Source: Roseihalotalea indica (GTDB lineage Bacteria > Bacteroidota > Bacteroidia > Cytophagales > Cyclobacteriaceae). Taken from it: DNA of 64,000 nucleotides. Positions 45,150 through 54,750 of this stretch are shown one piece after another. The notes beneath the pieces are model-generated. The model made no database searches. It was not told the DNA's origin and saw nothing but the letters and a program-made list of their open reading frames with translations. The stretch lies in the NCBI RefSeq assembly GCF_022458895.1, contig NZ_JAINFL010000006.1, positions 434,001 through 498,000 on the forward strand, read 5' to 3'. The position numbers and the translations under genes are program-made. Numbering within the stretch: position 1 is the first letter of the stretch; each line of letters begins with the position of its first letter.

Positions 45150-45172
45150 AAGCGTTTATAAAGCGGAAAAAT

Positions 45173-45214
45173 AAAAAAAGCCTCCGAAGAATTTATAATC
45201 TTCGGAGGCTTTTT
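45173..45214 (-). terminator. intrinsic terminator after the LVIVD lipoprotein gene
   Basis: A perfect 11-base stem (GCCTCCGAAGA at 45180-45190 with its complement at 45199-45209) has an A-run on its left (45173-45179) and five T on its right. On the minus strand it follows the stop of the gene at 45243-47144 by about 30 bases and ends in a run of T. Confidence 0.9.
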
Positions 45215-45242
45215 GTGGTAGAAATTGTTCTCGTAGTTCTCG

Positions 45243-47144
45243 TTATTCAGGTAATTTTAGGAAAGCCGACCAATCTACGGCGTTTGCATTACTAAAGGTA
45301 ATAAGAAATATTCCATCGTCAAAGTCCTGATCATCATAGGGGCGCTGAATATCTTCGTAGGCGAGGATTAGCGTCTGATTTTCAGGGTCTGCCAACAGCA
45401 CATTTTGTTGTTTTATTGTTCGATTTTTATTCAGCCAACGGCTGCTGTAATGAGTTCTGTACCCGGTAGTCACTTCTCCATCTACAAAGCCCTTAAATGC
45501 CAGGAAGAATCCTAATTGCGAGCCAGCTTTAAAGTCTGATAGGCATACTTTATCTCCTTTCATCAGGTGGCTTCCGCTGGTGGTTACAGTTGCATTAGGG
45601 AACACTACGGTCATATCCTTCAAATCATTGGAGGAAGTAGGTATATTCTCAGGATCATAGGTGTAAAAACCAAACGTGTTTTTATGATGCGTAGTCTCGC
45701 TGAGAACGGTAATTTCAATATCAGTATCTTCCTTGAACAAGATTTCGGTTAAAGCTGACTCTTCAAACCAGGCAGATTGCCGAAGTGTAAGGTCATCATC
45801 CTTCATAAACTGAGCGTTAATGCGGGCTTCCAGATCAGCATCAATAGCTGATTCAGTTTCGCAAAGGTAGTTCGGCCGACCATATTCGTCCCAATCGCCA
45901 ATCGTGATATAGTCACCGTTGTCAGGATCATACTCTAGGATTTCAACGATTTTCAAGCCACTGGTACCCGTCGCTACAAACATCAGGTTGCCCTGGCTCA
46001 TCACGTAATTAACAGAACCGCCGAAACTGGCTGAACCAAATAATTGGTATGCGCCATCAATATTGTGCATGACATACAACCCGGCGGCACCATTTGCCGC
46101 AAAAATCTTATCATTAGCCACTGAAACTCCATTGGTGCTGATATCTTCAGGGTTGATATCTTCCAAAGTAGGAAGCGCTATATGTTCCACCAATGTTCCA
46201 TCCTGACGATCTAAAATTTTCAGTCCTTCCTCTCCAGTTGGTATGAACAGGGCATCATCCGTTATGTCAAAAATAGATTTTGCTCCCACACGGTCAGCAC
46301 CATCCGTAGCATAGCTGCGAGTAACCTCCCAGGTGGTCTTAGAAATCACTGAGACTCGAGCCGGGCTGCCTTGCATAACCAGTACGTCATTATCTGATAA
46401 AATTAGCGAGCGCGCGTCGTCTAGTGTGATTTGCTTGACCAGCTCAAGGGTAGCAATATCATACACACTCAGGCCTCCGTTTGATCCGTATGTTACATAA
46501 ATATACTGGTCATCCACTTTGATATCAGTTCCTACATAACTAGGCAGGTCAATAGTAGTACGCTCTTCGGCTAACCCTTCTGATGAATAAGGAATGATCT
46601 CAATAATTGCCGGAGATGATAATTCTTCTTCGTCTAATTGTGCCCCCGTTAGGTACACCATACTGTCATTAACCGCTACCGAACTGAATTCCGTATTCGG
46701 AAAGATTGCCTGAGATTTTAAAGCGGGCGCATGCCGATTGCTAACATCAATAACATCCAGTCCACCCCGGAAACTGCTGCCTTGGGTGTTGTAGGTAACA
46801 TAAGCCAGACTATTCTGCACAAAAACATGAGAGGCCTGTAGTGTTTGGTTTTCCCATTGAGGAGCATCAACTTCAGCTCGTAACATAAGAACATAGTTCA
46901 AATCTTCCGGTGGCTCAGCTTCAACTCGCCCCTGAGCGGTATACTGAGGTGCTTCTTTGATAGGAACGATCACGTCGCCTTCAGTGACTTGTATCCGCGA
47001 ATCAAGACCAGCGGGGTTGTTGATGATGACCGGATTTTCCTTGGTAACCGTCAAATCATCTGGTTCTCGACACCCGGATACACTAATGGCTAACGTAGCA
47101 ACGTAGATAACCCATAAAAATAATTGTAGTGTATTCTTATTCAT
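45243..47144 (-). CDS. lipoprotein with LVIVD-type beta-propeller repeats
   Basis: A 633-residue lipoprotein: the signal peptide ends SVSGC with the lipidated Cys25. Residues about 75-410 contain LVIVD-like propeller repeats (YVTYNTQGSSFRGGLDVIDVSN, GLSVYDIA, GLKILD, GLKIVEI), each giving a short beta blade. The C-terminal 200 residues have a separate beta-rich domain with a HHKNTFGFYTYD segment. It should sit on the cell surface or the outer-membrane inner leaflet and probably binds a ligand or partner; no enzyme motif is visible. Transcribed alone; terminator downstream. Confidence 0.82.
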   Translation of the reverse strand: MNKNTLQLFLWVIYVATLAISVSGCREPDDLTVTKENPVIINNPAGLDSRIQVTEGDVIVPIKEAPQYTAQGRVEAEPPEDLNYVLMLRAEVDAPQWENQTLQASHVFVQNSLAYVTYNTQGSSFRGGLDVIDVSNRHAPALKSQAIFPNTEFSSVAVNDSMVYLTGAQLDEEELSSPAIIEIIPYSSEGLAEERTTIDLPSYVGTDIKVDDQYIYVTYGSNGGLSVYDIATLELVKQITLDDARSLILSDNDVLVMQGSPARVSVISKTTWEVTRSYATDGADRVGAKSIFDITDDALFIPTGEEGLKILDRQDGTLVEHIALPTLEDINPEDISTNGVSVANDKIFAANGAAGLYVMHNIDGAYQLFGSASFGGSVNYVMSQGNLMFVATGTSGLKIVEILEYDPDNGDYITIGDWDEYGRPNYLCETESAIDADLEARINAQFMKDDDLTLRQSAWFEESALTEILFKEDTDIEITVLSETTHHKNTFGFYTYDPENIPTSSNDLKDMTVVFPNATVTTSGSHLMKGDKVCLSDFKAGSQLGFFLAFKGFVDGEVTTGYRTHYSSRWLNKNRTIKQQNVLLADPENQTLILAYEDIQRPYDDQDFDDGIFLITFSNANAVDWSAFLKLPE

Positions 47145-47345
47145 ACTTTATGTATTAATTTGATTTATAAAGCGCAAAAACCTGACCTTTGTAAGAAATG
47201 TTTAATTTTTTCATAAAATAAACCTATTTATCATTTGAGTTTATCCTCGAGTGGGACATTTTTCCCAGCTTAGGAATAAATCGGACTCATAGTTTGGATA
47301 AATGGCAATTAATCGACACATTTTTCAGACAAATAATCATTTGTA

Positions 47346-48209
47346 ATGCAAGCAGAGTTAGCACTAAAATGGGATGCGATAGTAGGTGAGGGACCAGTAT
47401 GGGATTATCGGCATCAATATCTGTACTGGGTTGATATTATCAGAGGACACCTTTATCGGTTTGATCCTGCCACCGATAAAAATCAGGTATATGCTATTGG
47501 CCAATACGTTGGTGCAGCAGTACCGAGGGAAACAGGCGGGCTGCTTCTCGCACTGCATCATGGATTTGCTTTCTATGATGAAACTACCCAAACGCTGACA
47601 CCCATTTCCGACCCAGAGGCAGATATTCCTGAAAATCGCTTCAACGATGGAAAAGTGGATCCTCAGGGTAGGTTTTGGGCAGGGACCATGCAGATAGAAC
47701 CAAAAGAGCCGAAAGGTTCATTTTATCAGCTTGATGCCAATCAGCAGGTTACTAAGAAATTAGAAGGGATTTATATCTCTAATGGGCTAGCCTGGTCTCC
47801 TGATCAGCAGTGGTTCTACTATATTGACTCACTAAAGCACAAAATAGAATGTTATGCTTACGACGGAGAGCGGGGAGAAATTCAATACGTGCGGGATGTA
47901 GCTCATATTGATACCGAATTAGGTGATCCCGATGGTATGACGATTGACAACGAAGGTAATTTATGGGTGGCAGTATACGGAGGAGGATGTATATTATGCA
48001 TTAATCCGGAAAATGGCCACATACTGGATAGGGTGGATGTGCCTGCCAAAAAAACTTCTTGTTGCACTTTTGGAGGGCCAAATCTGGATACGCTTTATAT
48101 TACCACAATTTCAGAAGATACTGATAAGGAAACCGATCCGCTGGCGGGATCATTATTTGTGCTAAAGCCGGGTGTTCTGGGACCAAAAGCAAATTTTTAT
48201 CAGGGGTAA
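47346..48209 (+). CDS. SMP-30/gluconolactonase-like lactonase
   Basis: A 287-residue six-bladed propeller of the SMP-30/gluconolactonase family. Metal-binding residues are visible: Glu15 in GEGPVWD, Asn in ENRFNDGKVDPQGRFWAGTM (about 96-115), Asn in ISNGLAWSPDQ and Asp in GDPDGMTID. Members hydrolyse sugar lactones in the cytoplasm; the substrate is not known. No signal peptide. It stands alone between the LVIVD lipoprotein gene (divergent) and the tRNA-Leu region. Confidence 0.92.
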   Translation: MQAELALKWDAIVGEGPVWDYRHQYLYWVDIIRGHLYRFDPATDKNQVYAIGQYVGAAVPRETGGLLLALHHGFAFYDETTQTLTPISDPEADIPENRFNDGKVDPQGRFWAGTMQIEPKEPKGSFYQLDANQQVTKKLEGIYISNGLAWSPDQQWFYYIDSLKHKIECYAYDGERGEIQYVRDVAHIDTELGDPDGMTIDNEGNLWVAVYGGGCILCINPENGHILDRVDVPAKKTSCCTFGGPNLDTLYITTISEDTDKETDPLAGSLFVLKPGVLGPKANFYQG

Positions 48210-48262
48210 ACTTAAGCGCGTTTTTGAGTTTGTTAATGGGGGAAGTGAGAGTCTACGGCAAT

Positions 48263-48295
48263 AAAAAAGGCTTCTAATTTTTAAACTAGAAGCCT
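48263..48295 (-). terminator. terminator directly after tRNA-Leu
   Basis: On the minus strand, 9-base arms (AGGCTTCTA complement pair at 48268-48276 and 48287-48295) with a 10-base loop are followed by a run of T (plus-strand A at 48263-48268). The hairpin begins at the last base of the encoded CCA. Confidence 0.8.
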
Positions 48296-48381
48296 GGTGC
48301 GCACGAGAAGATTCGAACTTCCACGCCAGTTAAGGCACTGCCCCCTCAAGACAGCGTGTCTACCAATTCCACCACGTGCGC
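48295..48381 (-). tRNA. tRNA-Leu (GAG)
   Basis: Read on the minus strand, the gene starts GCGCACG and ends with the paired CGTGCGC, discriminator A and encoded CCA (48295-48297). The D-loop GGTAGACAC and a long variable arm, as expected for class II tRNA-Leu, are present. The anticodon stem CTGTC/GGCAG closes the loop TTGAGGG, so the anticodon is GAG. The T-arm contains GTTCGAAT. The long variable arm (about 14 bases) supports leucine rather than serine identity together with the GAG anticodon. Confidence 0.96.
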
Positions 48382-48391
48382 AAGTAGGACG

Positions 48392-48423
48392 CAAAACTAG
48401 GTAATAATCTTTCAGGAAACAAA
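48392..48423 (-). promoter_or_regulatory. tRNA-Leu promoter
   Basis: On the minus strand, TAGTTTTG (48392-48399) matches the Bacteroidota -7 element exactly and TTTG (48420-48423) lies 20 bases upstream. The tRNA 5' end follows about 10 bases after the -7 element. Confidence 0.6.
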
Positions 48424-48642
48424 GCGAGGTATTCTAAAATTTCATGAAGACGGAAGATGGAACGTCTGATGTAATTCGGTAATCTGCCTGCAAACAGTCA
48501 ATTCAACAGAAATTTATTTGTACCTTGAAATAATAGTTTGAATTTAACTACTCATAAACAAAGCGTTTTGTTGAGTGCCGATCATTAAATATCTATTTAT
48601 ATCTACGCCGGACATTCCACATTAGCTTCTATCATTCTACAT

Positions 48643-49428
48643 ATGGATTATCAACATATACTTTATAGTAAAGAAGACGGAATAGCTACCATTACACTCA
48701 ATCGGCCTGAGGTATACAACGCGCTGAATAATCAAATTAAAGTAGACCTGAAGGATGCATTTGTTGAAGCCAGAAACGATAGTGATGTGCGGGTGATAAT
48801 TCTGACTGGCAAAGGACCGGCTTTTTGCTCGGGACAGGATTTGAAAGCCGCCCAACAAGAATTAAAAGGTAGTCATTATTCGGATGCAGTGCGACAGTAC
48901 TACAATCCATTGATTCTGGCAATGCGCAACCTGCCCAAACCTATTATCTGCCAATTACACGGTATTGCGGCGGGTGCCGGTTGCTCACTGGCACTAGCCT
49001 GTGATATGATTATTGCCGGTGAAAAAGCAAGTCTGGCTGAACTTTTCGTCGGTATTGGTTTGATCATGGATTCCGGGTCAACGTACTTTTTACCTCGCAT
49101 GATCGGTTCCTTAAAGGCGTTTGAACTGGCCAGTACCGGACGCTCTGTGCCAGCTCAGGAGGCCGAGCAAATCGGGCTGATCAACCGGGCGGTTCCCGAT
49201 GATCAATTAGAAGCTGTCGTGCAAGAGTATGCTCGCAAATTTGCCGTTGCCCCCACCAAAGCCATTGGGTTAATCAAAGAGATGCTCAATAAATCGTATC
49301 ACATGACTTTGCCGGAAGTGCTCGATTATGAAGCTACCATGCAGGATCAGGCCGCTAGCACCCATGACCACCGGGAGGGTATTCAGGCGTTTCTAGAAAA
49401 GCGTAAACCCGTGTTTCGAGGCTCCTAG
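48643..49428 (+). CDS. enoyl-CoA hydratase/isomerase family protein, PaaG-like
   Basis: A 261-residue crotonase-fold enzyme. The oxyanion-hole segments are AFCSGQDLK (about 65-73) and the IAAGAGCSLALACD region (about 107-121), and Asp in LIMDSGSTYFLPRMIG matches PaaG-type members, which isomerise ring-epoxide or ring-opened phenylacetyl-CoA. The neighbours are not phenylacetate genes, so a more general beta-oxidation role is equally possible. Cytoplasmic, stand-alone. Confidence 0.9.
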   Translation: MDYQHILYSKEDGIATITLNRPEVYNALNNQIKVDLKDAFVEARNDSDVRVIILTGKGPAFCSGQDLKAAQQELKGSHYSDAVRQYYNPLILAMRNLPKPIICQLHGIAAGAGCSLALACDMIIAGEKASLAELFVGIGLIMDSGSTYFLPRMIGSLKAFELASTGRSVPAQEAEQIGLINRAVPDDQLEAVVQEYARKFAVAPTKAIGLIKEMLNKSYHMTLPEVLDYEATMQDQAASTHDHREGIQAFLEKRKPVFRGS

Positions 49429-49587
49429 CTGGGTTTCTTTATCAGGTGCTTTACCTTGCTTTAAATCCTCTTGCTGATACCAGAACGGTGTTTAACAGGC
49501 CTAAATAGGTTCTTTCAATTTTCTTTGGTGGGGAAATTTAAGGAGACATTCAATCCTTCGGCCCAGTGAGTAAACCTATACAAGGCG

Positions 49588-49618
49588 TTTACTATGAAGC
49601 TATAATAGGCTATCTTCG
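49588..49618 (+). promoter_or_regulatory. promoter of the secreted-protein gene at 49637
   Basis: TTTA at 49588-49591 and TATCTTCG at 49611-49618 are separated by 19 bases, close to the Bacteroidota TTTG / TAnnTTTG pattern. Transcription would begin at about 49624-49625. Confidence 0.45.
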
Positions 49619-49636
49619 AAGTAAATGGATATTCCT

Positions 49637-50377
49637 ATGAAATCATTACTATTGACAACAGCATTACTGGTTGGTTATTTAGCCCATGCCCAGAATGCTG
49701 ATCTGCCAACAAAGCAACAAATGGCAAATCAGGTTGGGCAGGATGGTTATATGGGAGCAGTACAAACCTATGATAGCCGATATCAGGGTGTGAAAGGCTC
49801 GCCGTTTCTGAATGCTGATTGGCATCAGGGGCGATTAGAATATGCTGATGGGAAGGTATACCCTAACGTCCCTATGAAGTATGATGTCTATCAGGATGAA
49901 TTATGGGTAAAAAACCAAATACAGGAAGAGATAATTATTTTTCATCATACTTTAAAGAGTTTTGCTCTCACATTACCTGATGAAAAACATCCACTACTAT
50001 TTATAAAAGCCCGCTATATTGATGGGCTTACTACCCTGGTAGAACCGGAACAGATGGTCCAGGTATTGTATGATGGCGATTATAAAGTGGTTGCTGAACG
50101 GCATAAAACTCTCCGAAGAGCCAGTTATAAAGGTGGATATAGTCAGGAGCGGTATTTTGATGAATTTACGGAGACTAACCCTCAGTACTACCTGATTGAA
50201 GCCGATAAATCGGTACAGCAAATCAAACCAAAAGCCCGGTCAGTACTCAAAGCTTTCGCGCCTCACGATGATATTTTAAGAGCGTTTATTAAAAAACACT
50301 CACTTGACATTGCCAATCCTAATGATATGGCCCGTTTAGTTGGTTATTACGATCAGGAAATCGCTAACGAGTATTAG
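49637..50377 (+). CDS. secreted protein of unknown function
   Basis: A 246-residue protein with a signal peptide (about 1-19, ending AHAQ). I do not recognise the family. The mature protein begins with a short Asn/Gln-rich region, then has a soluble alpha/beta sequence with a central LEYADGKVYPNVPMKYDVY stretch and a helical C-terminus ending LDIANPNDMARLVGYYDQ. An ATG at 49625 would add MDIP before the signal peptide. Its 3' end overlaps the convergent rsmE gene by 14 bases. Confidence 0.68.
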   Translation: MKSLLLTTALLVGYLAHAQNADLPTKQQMANQVGQDGYMGAVQTYDSRYQGVKGSPFLNADWHQGRLEYADGKVYPNVPMKYDVYQDELWVKNQIQEEIIIFHHTLKSFALTLPDEKHPLLFIKARYIDGLTTLVEPEQMVQVLYDGDYKVVAERHKTLRRASYKGGYSQERYFDEFTETNPQYYLIEADKSVQQIKPKARSVLKAFAPHDDILRAFIKKHSLDIANPNDMARLVGYYDQEIANEY

Positions 50378-51068
50378 CCAGATGAAAGGTATGGCAAGCC
50401 ACCAACCCGGCAGTTTCGGTTCTGAGACGGTTCTTGCCTAAGCTTACCGGTTGAAAACCCTCGGAAGTAGCCCAGCTAATTTCTTCTTCGCTAAAATCTC
50501 CCTCGGGCCCAATTAAAACAAAGTAATCGTGGCTGGGTTTGGCTACCTGAAAGAGCTCGGGAGGAGGTTTTTCACTCAAATAGGCGATAAACTGTTGCGA
50601 TGGACGTGTTGCTTCTGATTTCCAGGATGCTAAAGGAATCATGGGGTTTAGCTGAGGTAGAAACGCTCGCTCTGATTGTTTCATGGCGCTAATAGCCTTT
50701 CGTTGCAGACGATCCAGCTTTAGAATGTTCCTTTCCGAATGCTGGCACTCTACAAACTGAATAGAATTCACTCCAATCTCGGTAATCTTTTCTACCATCC
50801 ACTCCATCCGGTCAGTATTCTTCGTAGGAGCAATGATCAGGTGAATCGCAAAAGTCGGCTCCGGTTCTTTATACTCACTTTTTACTTCAAAACTGCATTT
50901 TTTGGGGTGAGAATCTAATACTATTGCTTCGTAAAAAGTGCCTAGCCCATCCACAACAGTAATAGCATCTCCCGGGCGTTTACGCAATACTTTTGCACAG
51001 TGTCGGGCTTCCTCTTCATCTAAATAAAAATCCCCGTGTCGGACGTGGGGCTGATAAAAAATAGGCAT
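50364..51068 (-). CDS. rsmE: 16S rRNA (uracil-1498-N3)-methyltransferase
   Basis: A 234-residue SPOUT-class methyltransferase with an N-terminal PUA-like domain (about 1-70) and a C-terminal knotted domain. The SAM-binding knot is visible in LIGPEGDFSEEEI and SLGKNRLRTETAG. It methylates U1498 of 16S rRNA late in ribosome assembly. It is the last gene of a probable xerD-pyrD-rsmE operon, 5 bases after the pyrD stop. Confidence 0.94.
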   Translation of the reverse strand: MPIFYQPHVRHGDFYLDEEEARHCAKVLRKRPGDAITVVDGLGTFYEAIVLDSHPKKCSFEVKSEYKEPEPTFAIHLIIAPTKNTDRMEWMVEKITEIGVNSIQFVECQHSERNILKLDRLQRKAISAMKQSERAFLPQLNPMIPLASWKSEATRPSQQFIAYLSEKPPPELFQVAKPSHDYFVLIGPEGDFSEEEISWATSEGFQPVSLGKNRLRTETAGLVACHTFHLANTR

Positions 51069-51073
51069 GTTGG

Positions 51074-52138
51074 TTAGATCGTCACATTCGAGGAAGGTTG
51101 AGCCTGCTTCTGCTTCGCTAGTAACTTATTAATGCGCTTCACCAAAGAAGGTCCTTCGTAAATGTAGCCAGTATAGACCTGAACCAGACTGGCACCGGCC
51201 TCTAGCTTCTCCAGCGCATCCTGCGGTGAAGAAATACCACCTACCCCAATGATAGGCAATTTCCCTTCAGATTTTTGATGAAGGTAACGAATTACCTCAG
51301 TAGCCATTTTTTTGATGGTATTTCCGCTGAGCCCGCCAGCGCCCATCTTTTTCACAGTTGTGCTATCGGTTCTTAACCCTTCCCGGCTTATGGTCGTGTT
51401 GGTGGCAATAATTCCGTCTACCGGCACCGTAAGGCAAATGTCCAGGATATCATCCAGTTGAGAATGCGTAAGATCCGGAGCGATTTTAAGCAGTATGGGT
51501 TTCGGTTGAGGCTTAAGCTCGTTTAGTTTTTTTAAATGATAAAGCAGGTTATAGAGCGGCTCTTTTTCCTGAAGCTGTCGTAAGTCGGGAGTATTGGGCG
51601 AGCTTACATTAACAGTAAAGTAATCAACTACTGGGTAGAGCGTCTCGAAGCACGCTTCATAATCCTCCAGCGCTTTGTCATTGGGGGTGGTTTTATTTTT
51701 GCCAATATTACCGCCAACCAGAATTTTTGAGCGCCGTTCAGCAAGCCGGTGCGCCGCCGCATAAACCCCCTCGTTATTAAAGCCCATTCGGTTAATCAGG
51801 CTCTGGTCTTCCGATAGGCGAAACAAACGGGGTTTCGGGTTTCCTATCTGAGGACGGGGGGTAACCGTTCCGATTTCCACAAAGCCAAAACCGAGTGCTT
51901 CCATCTCATCAACCAGCTTGGCATCTTTATCAAAGCCAGCGGCTAGGCCCACCGGATTTTTAAAAGTCAAACCAAAAAGATTACGGGTTAGGTGGGGGCT
52001 CTCTACCGTAAAGCGATTATAAAACATACGCCGAATCATCGGAATCTGCATAGCAAAACGTAGCAGCCCCACCGTTAACTGATGGGCTTGTTCGGGTGGA
52101 AAAAGAAATAAAATAGACCTGATAATGGACTTATACAC
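51074..52138 (-). CDS. pyrD: dihydroorotate dehydrogenase, quinone-dependent
   Basis: A 354-residue class 2 DHODH of pyrimidine synthesis. It starts with an amphipathic membrane-binding N-terminus, then an FMN-binding TIM barrel with [13 protein letters not shown] near the start, [11 protein letters not shown] with the catalytic Ser region, and a C-terminal [28 protein letters not shown] phosphate-binding loop. It oxidises dihydroorotate and passes electrons to quinone at the inner membrane. xerD lies 10 bases upstream and rsmE 5 bases downstream. Confidence 0.96.
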   Translation of the reverse strand: MYKSIIRSILFLFPPEQAHQLTVGLLRFAMQIPMIRRMFYNRFTVESPHLTRNLFGLTFKNPVGLAAGFDKDAKLVDEMEALGFGFVEIGTVTPRPQIGNPKPRLFRLSEDQSLINRMGFNNEGVYAAAHRLAERRSKILVGGNIGKNKTTPNDKALEDYEACFETLYPVVDYFTVNVSSPNTPDLRQLQEKEPLYNLLYHLKKLNELKPQPKPILLKIAPDLTHSQLDDILDICLTVPVDGIIATNTTISREGLRTDSTTVKKMGAGGLSGNTIKKMATEVIRYLHQKSEGKLPIIGVGGISSPQDALEKLEAGASLVQVYTGYIYEGPSLVKRINKLLAKQKQAQPSSNVTI

Positions 52139-52148
52139 AGCGATTTAA

Positions 52149-53075
52149 TTATTCATCTTTAATAGGACGTCTGGAACGAGGATGAAAATCCGTGATAACC
52201 TGACGGAGGTAATCTCGGTCCAGATGTGTGTAGATTTCGGTCGTTGTAATAGAAACATGTCCGAGCATATCCTGCACGGCTCTTAAGTTAGCTCCACCTT
52301 CTACCAAGTGCGTAGCAAACGAGTGGCGAAATGTATGAGGACTGACTTTCTTAGTCAACCCCGCCTGCTCGGCAGCATCCCTCACAATGTTAAAGATCAT
52401 AACCCGGCTTAGTTTGCTACCTCTCCGGTTCAAAAATAAATAATTTTCTTGTCCTGATTGTATATCCAATTGGCTGCGTACATATTTTATGTATTGCTGA
52501 ACATATTTAAGGGCGTCGCTGCCAATAGGAACAATACGTTCTTTATTGCCTTTTCCGATGATACGAAGGAAGCCTACATCAGCATATAAATTGCTGATTT
52601 TTAGCTCGGTAAGCTCCGTTACCCGCATTCCTGAGCTATATAATGTTTCGATGATGGCCCGGTTGCGGATGCCCTCGGAAGAAGAAAGATCAATAGCGGC
52701 TAGAATCTGCTCAATTTCATTGAAAGAAAGGGTATCAGGTAATTTTCGATCAATTTTAGGCCCTTCTAACAACAGAGCCGGGTCTTCTTCAATCAGCTCT
52801 CGGTATAAAAGGAACTTGTAAAACGCTTTGACTCCCGCCAGAATTCTGGCCTGCGAGGTGGCGGTCATTCCCAAATCGTAAATATGCTCCAGGAAAGCCA
52901 GTAGATGTTTTTGTTCAAGGTGAAGAGGTGAAATATCCCAACCGGATAAATCCACAAACTGCTGAAGTTTGTCAATATCGCTGAGGTATGCTTTGAGAGA
53001 ATTATTGGATAGGGACCGCTCCAGCCGCAAATAGTCTCCGAATTCCTCTATGTACAAATTCCACTCTGGACTCAT
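52149..53075 (-). CDS. xerD: XerD-type tyrosine recombinase
   Basis: A 308-residue site-specific tyrosine recombinase. The N-terminal SAM-like core-binding domain covers about 1-105. The catalytic residues are R151, K175, H247, R250, H273 and the nucleophile Y282, all in order. Normal length and standard context (pyrD and rsmE downstream) argue for the housekeeping XerD, which resolves chromosome dimers at dif, rather than an integron or phage integrase. A TACCTTCG at 53098-53105 on the minus strand may be its -7 element. Confidence 0.92.
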   Translation of the reverse strand: MSPEWNLYIEEFGDYLRLERSLSNNSLKAYLSDIDKLQQFVDLSGWDISPLHLEQKHLLAFLEHIYDLGMTATSQARILAGVKAFYKFLLYRELIEEDPALLLEGPKIDRKLPDTLSFNEIEQILAAIDLSSSEGIRNRAIIETLYSSGMRVTELTELKISNLYADVGFLRIIGKGNKERIVPIGSDALKYVQQYIKYVRSQLDIQSGQENYLFLNRRGSKLSRVMIFNIVRDAAEQAGLTKKVSPHTFRHSFATHLVEGGANLRAVQDMLGHVSITTTEIYTHLDRDYLRQVITDFHPRSRRPIKDE

Positions 53076-53159
53076 AGGTTAGTGTTGGTCGTTTCAACGA
53101 AGGTACAGCTTTTTTAAAATAATCATTCTAACTTGCAATGCCAATAACCAGACAATAGT

Positions 53160-53585
53160 ATGCATCTTATTATCATTAATGGTCCTAATCTGAATTTGTT
53201 AGGTAAGCGCGAGCCAGAAGTGTACGGAAGCCTTTCCTTTGACGATTATTTTCAGCAATTAACCAAGCAGTTTCCTGAGGTACATCTGTCTTATTTCCAG
53301 AGTAATTCGGAAGGTGAACTCGTTAGCAAATTACAGGAGGTGGGCTTTTCTATTGATGGGATTATCCTGAATGCCGCAGCCTACACCCATACCTCAGTGG
53401 CTATTGCCGACGCCGTATCTGCAATTAGCGCCCCCGTAATTGAGGTGCATATCTCCAACGTGCATGCCCGGGAAACTTTTCGTCACCATAGCTACCTCAG
53501 CAAGGTGGCTCGGGGTATTATTGTTGGTTTAGGTTTAGCCGGGTACCGGTTAGCCATTGAATTTTTTGTACAGGAAAATAATTGA
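53160..53585 (+). CDS. aroQ: 3-dehydroquinate dehydratase, type II
   Basis: A 141-residue dodecameric dehydratase of the shikimate pathway. Key elements are NGPNLNLLGKREPEVYG (catalytic Tyr in VYGS, Arg17 region), NAAAYTHTSVAIADA and EVHISNVHARETFRHHS with the catalytic His and Arg. It converts 3-dehydroquinate to 3-dehydroshikimate. It stands alone, divergent from xerD, with 84 bases between starts. Confidence 0.96.
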   Translation: MHLIIINGPNLNLLGKREPEVYGSLSFDDYFQQLTKQFPEVHLSYFQSNSEGELVSKLQEVGFSIDGIILNAAAYTHTSVAIADAVSAISAPVIEVHISNVHARETFRHHSYLSKVARGIIVGLGLAGYRLAIEFFVQENN

Positions 53586-53657
53586 CCCTCTGAGCTAACA
53601 ATTCCTGTTAGTTGCTATATAAACCTCTGCTTTTAGTTATCATTCAATCCTTGATGT

Positions 53658-54728
53658 ATGATCTCATTTTATCCCGGTCCCTCCAAAGTGTATGATCAAA
53701 TTCCTGATTATGTGCGGGACGCTCATGCTGCTGGTATATTAAGTATCAACCACCGTAGCCCTGAGTTTATGAGCATTTTCGGACGTACGGTGGAATTGGT
53801 AAAGGAGAAACTACAGGTACCCGAAGCCTACTCGGTACTATTTGCCTCCTCGGCCACCGAGTGCTGGGAGATTATTTGCCAGTCATTGGTACAGAAGCAC
53901 TCCTTTCATATTTATAATGGGGCTTTTGGCGAAAAGTGGCACCGTTACGCTACCGGCTTAGTGCCCCAGGCCGATGCCTCTGCCTTTGATCCTGAGACAT
54001 TGCCAGAAATAGCGAATTTAGCTATTCCGGATTCTGCGGATATGGTCTGTATCACTCATAATGAAACTTCCAATGGCACGGCCTTGCCCTCAGAATGGAT
54101 ACAATCCTTACGACAGCACTCTACTGACCCACTCATTGCCGTAGATGCGACCTCTTCTATGGCGGGCATTTCTTTGCCTTGGTCTGCGGGTGACGTATGG
54201 TATGCTTCAGTGCAAAAGTGTTTTGGTCTGCCAGCGGGTATGGCCGTCCTTATTCTTTCTCCCAGAGCGGTACGTCGCGCTGAGGACCTGCACGAAAAAC
54301 AACATTATAACAGCCTACTCTCTATGATTGAGCAAGGTAGACGACGGCAAACTACCCATACGCCCAATGTGCTGGGAGTTTATTTGCTCATGCGTACATT
54401 AGAGCATCGCCAAATAATCGGTGAAACTGAAAAGTTGCTAAAAGAACGATACGGAAAGTTATTAAGAGCATTACTTGCTATGGATCATAGTAGGCCGCTG
54501 ATTAGCAATGAAGTAACTCGTTCTATCACAGTGCTTCCTTTTTCATCCCAACCGTCTGTAATTAACCAGCTGAGAGAAAAGGCTAAGGAACAGGAGATTA
54601 CGCTGGGCAATGGATACGGCGAGTTGAAGAGTACTACACTGCGTATTGCCAACTTTCCTGCCATCTCTTCCGATGAGATTAATCAATTAATTGCATTTCT
54701 TGAGCATTTCACCCCAACGTTGAGCTAG
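53658..54728 (+). CDS. class V aminotransferase, SerC/alanine-glyoxylate type
   Basis: A 356-residue PLP enzyme of aminotransferase class V. It starts with FYPGPSKVYDQIPDYVRDA, then Asp163 and the PLP lysine Lys187 in YASVQKCFGLPAG. Phosphoserine and alanine-glyoxylate aminotransferases share this layout; in Bacteroidota such a gene often provides the phosphoserine aminotransferase step, but no serA partner is in the window. Its product is cytoplasmic. The MarC-family gene begins 22 bases after its stop. Confidence 0.88.
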   Translation: MISFYPGPSKVYDQIPDYVRDAHAAGILSINHRSPEFMSIFGRTVELVKEKLQVPEAYSVLFASSATECWEIICQSLVQKHSFHIYNGAFGEKWHRYATGLVPQADASAFDPETLPEIANLAIPDSADMVCITHNETSNGTALPSEWIQSLRQHSTDPLIAVDATSSMAGISLPWSAGDVWYASVQKCFGLPAGMAVLILSPRAVRRAEDLHEKQHYNSLLSMIEQGRRRQTTHTPNVLGVYLLMRTLEHRQIIGETEKLLKERYGKLLRALLAMDHSRPLISNEVTRSITVLPFSSQPSVINQLREKAKEQEITLGNGYGELKSTTLRIANFPAISSDEINQLIAFLEHFTPTLS

Positions 54729-54750
54729 CATTTCCGTACAACGTTCGGAT

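Noticed and set aside
52149..53075. Possible integrase marking a mobile element
   Set aside because: The tyrosine recombinase has the standard XerD length and sits with pyrD and rsmE; no att-like repeats or phage genes surround it.
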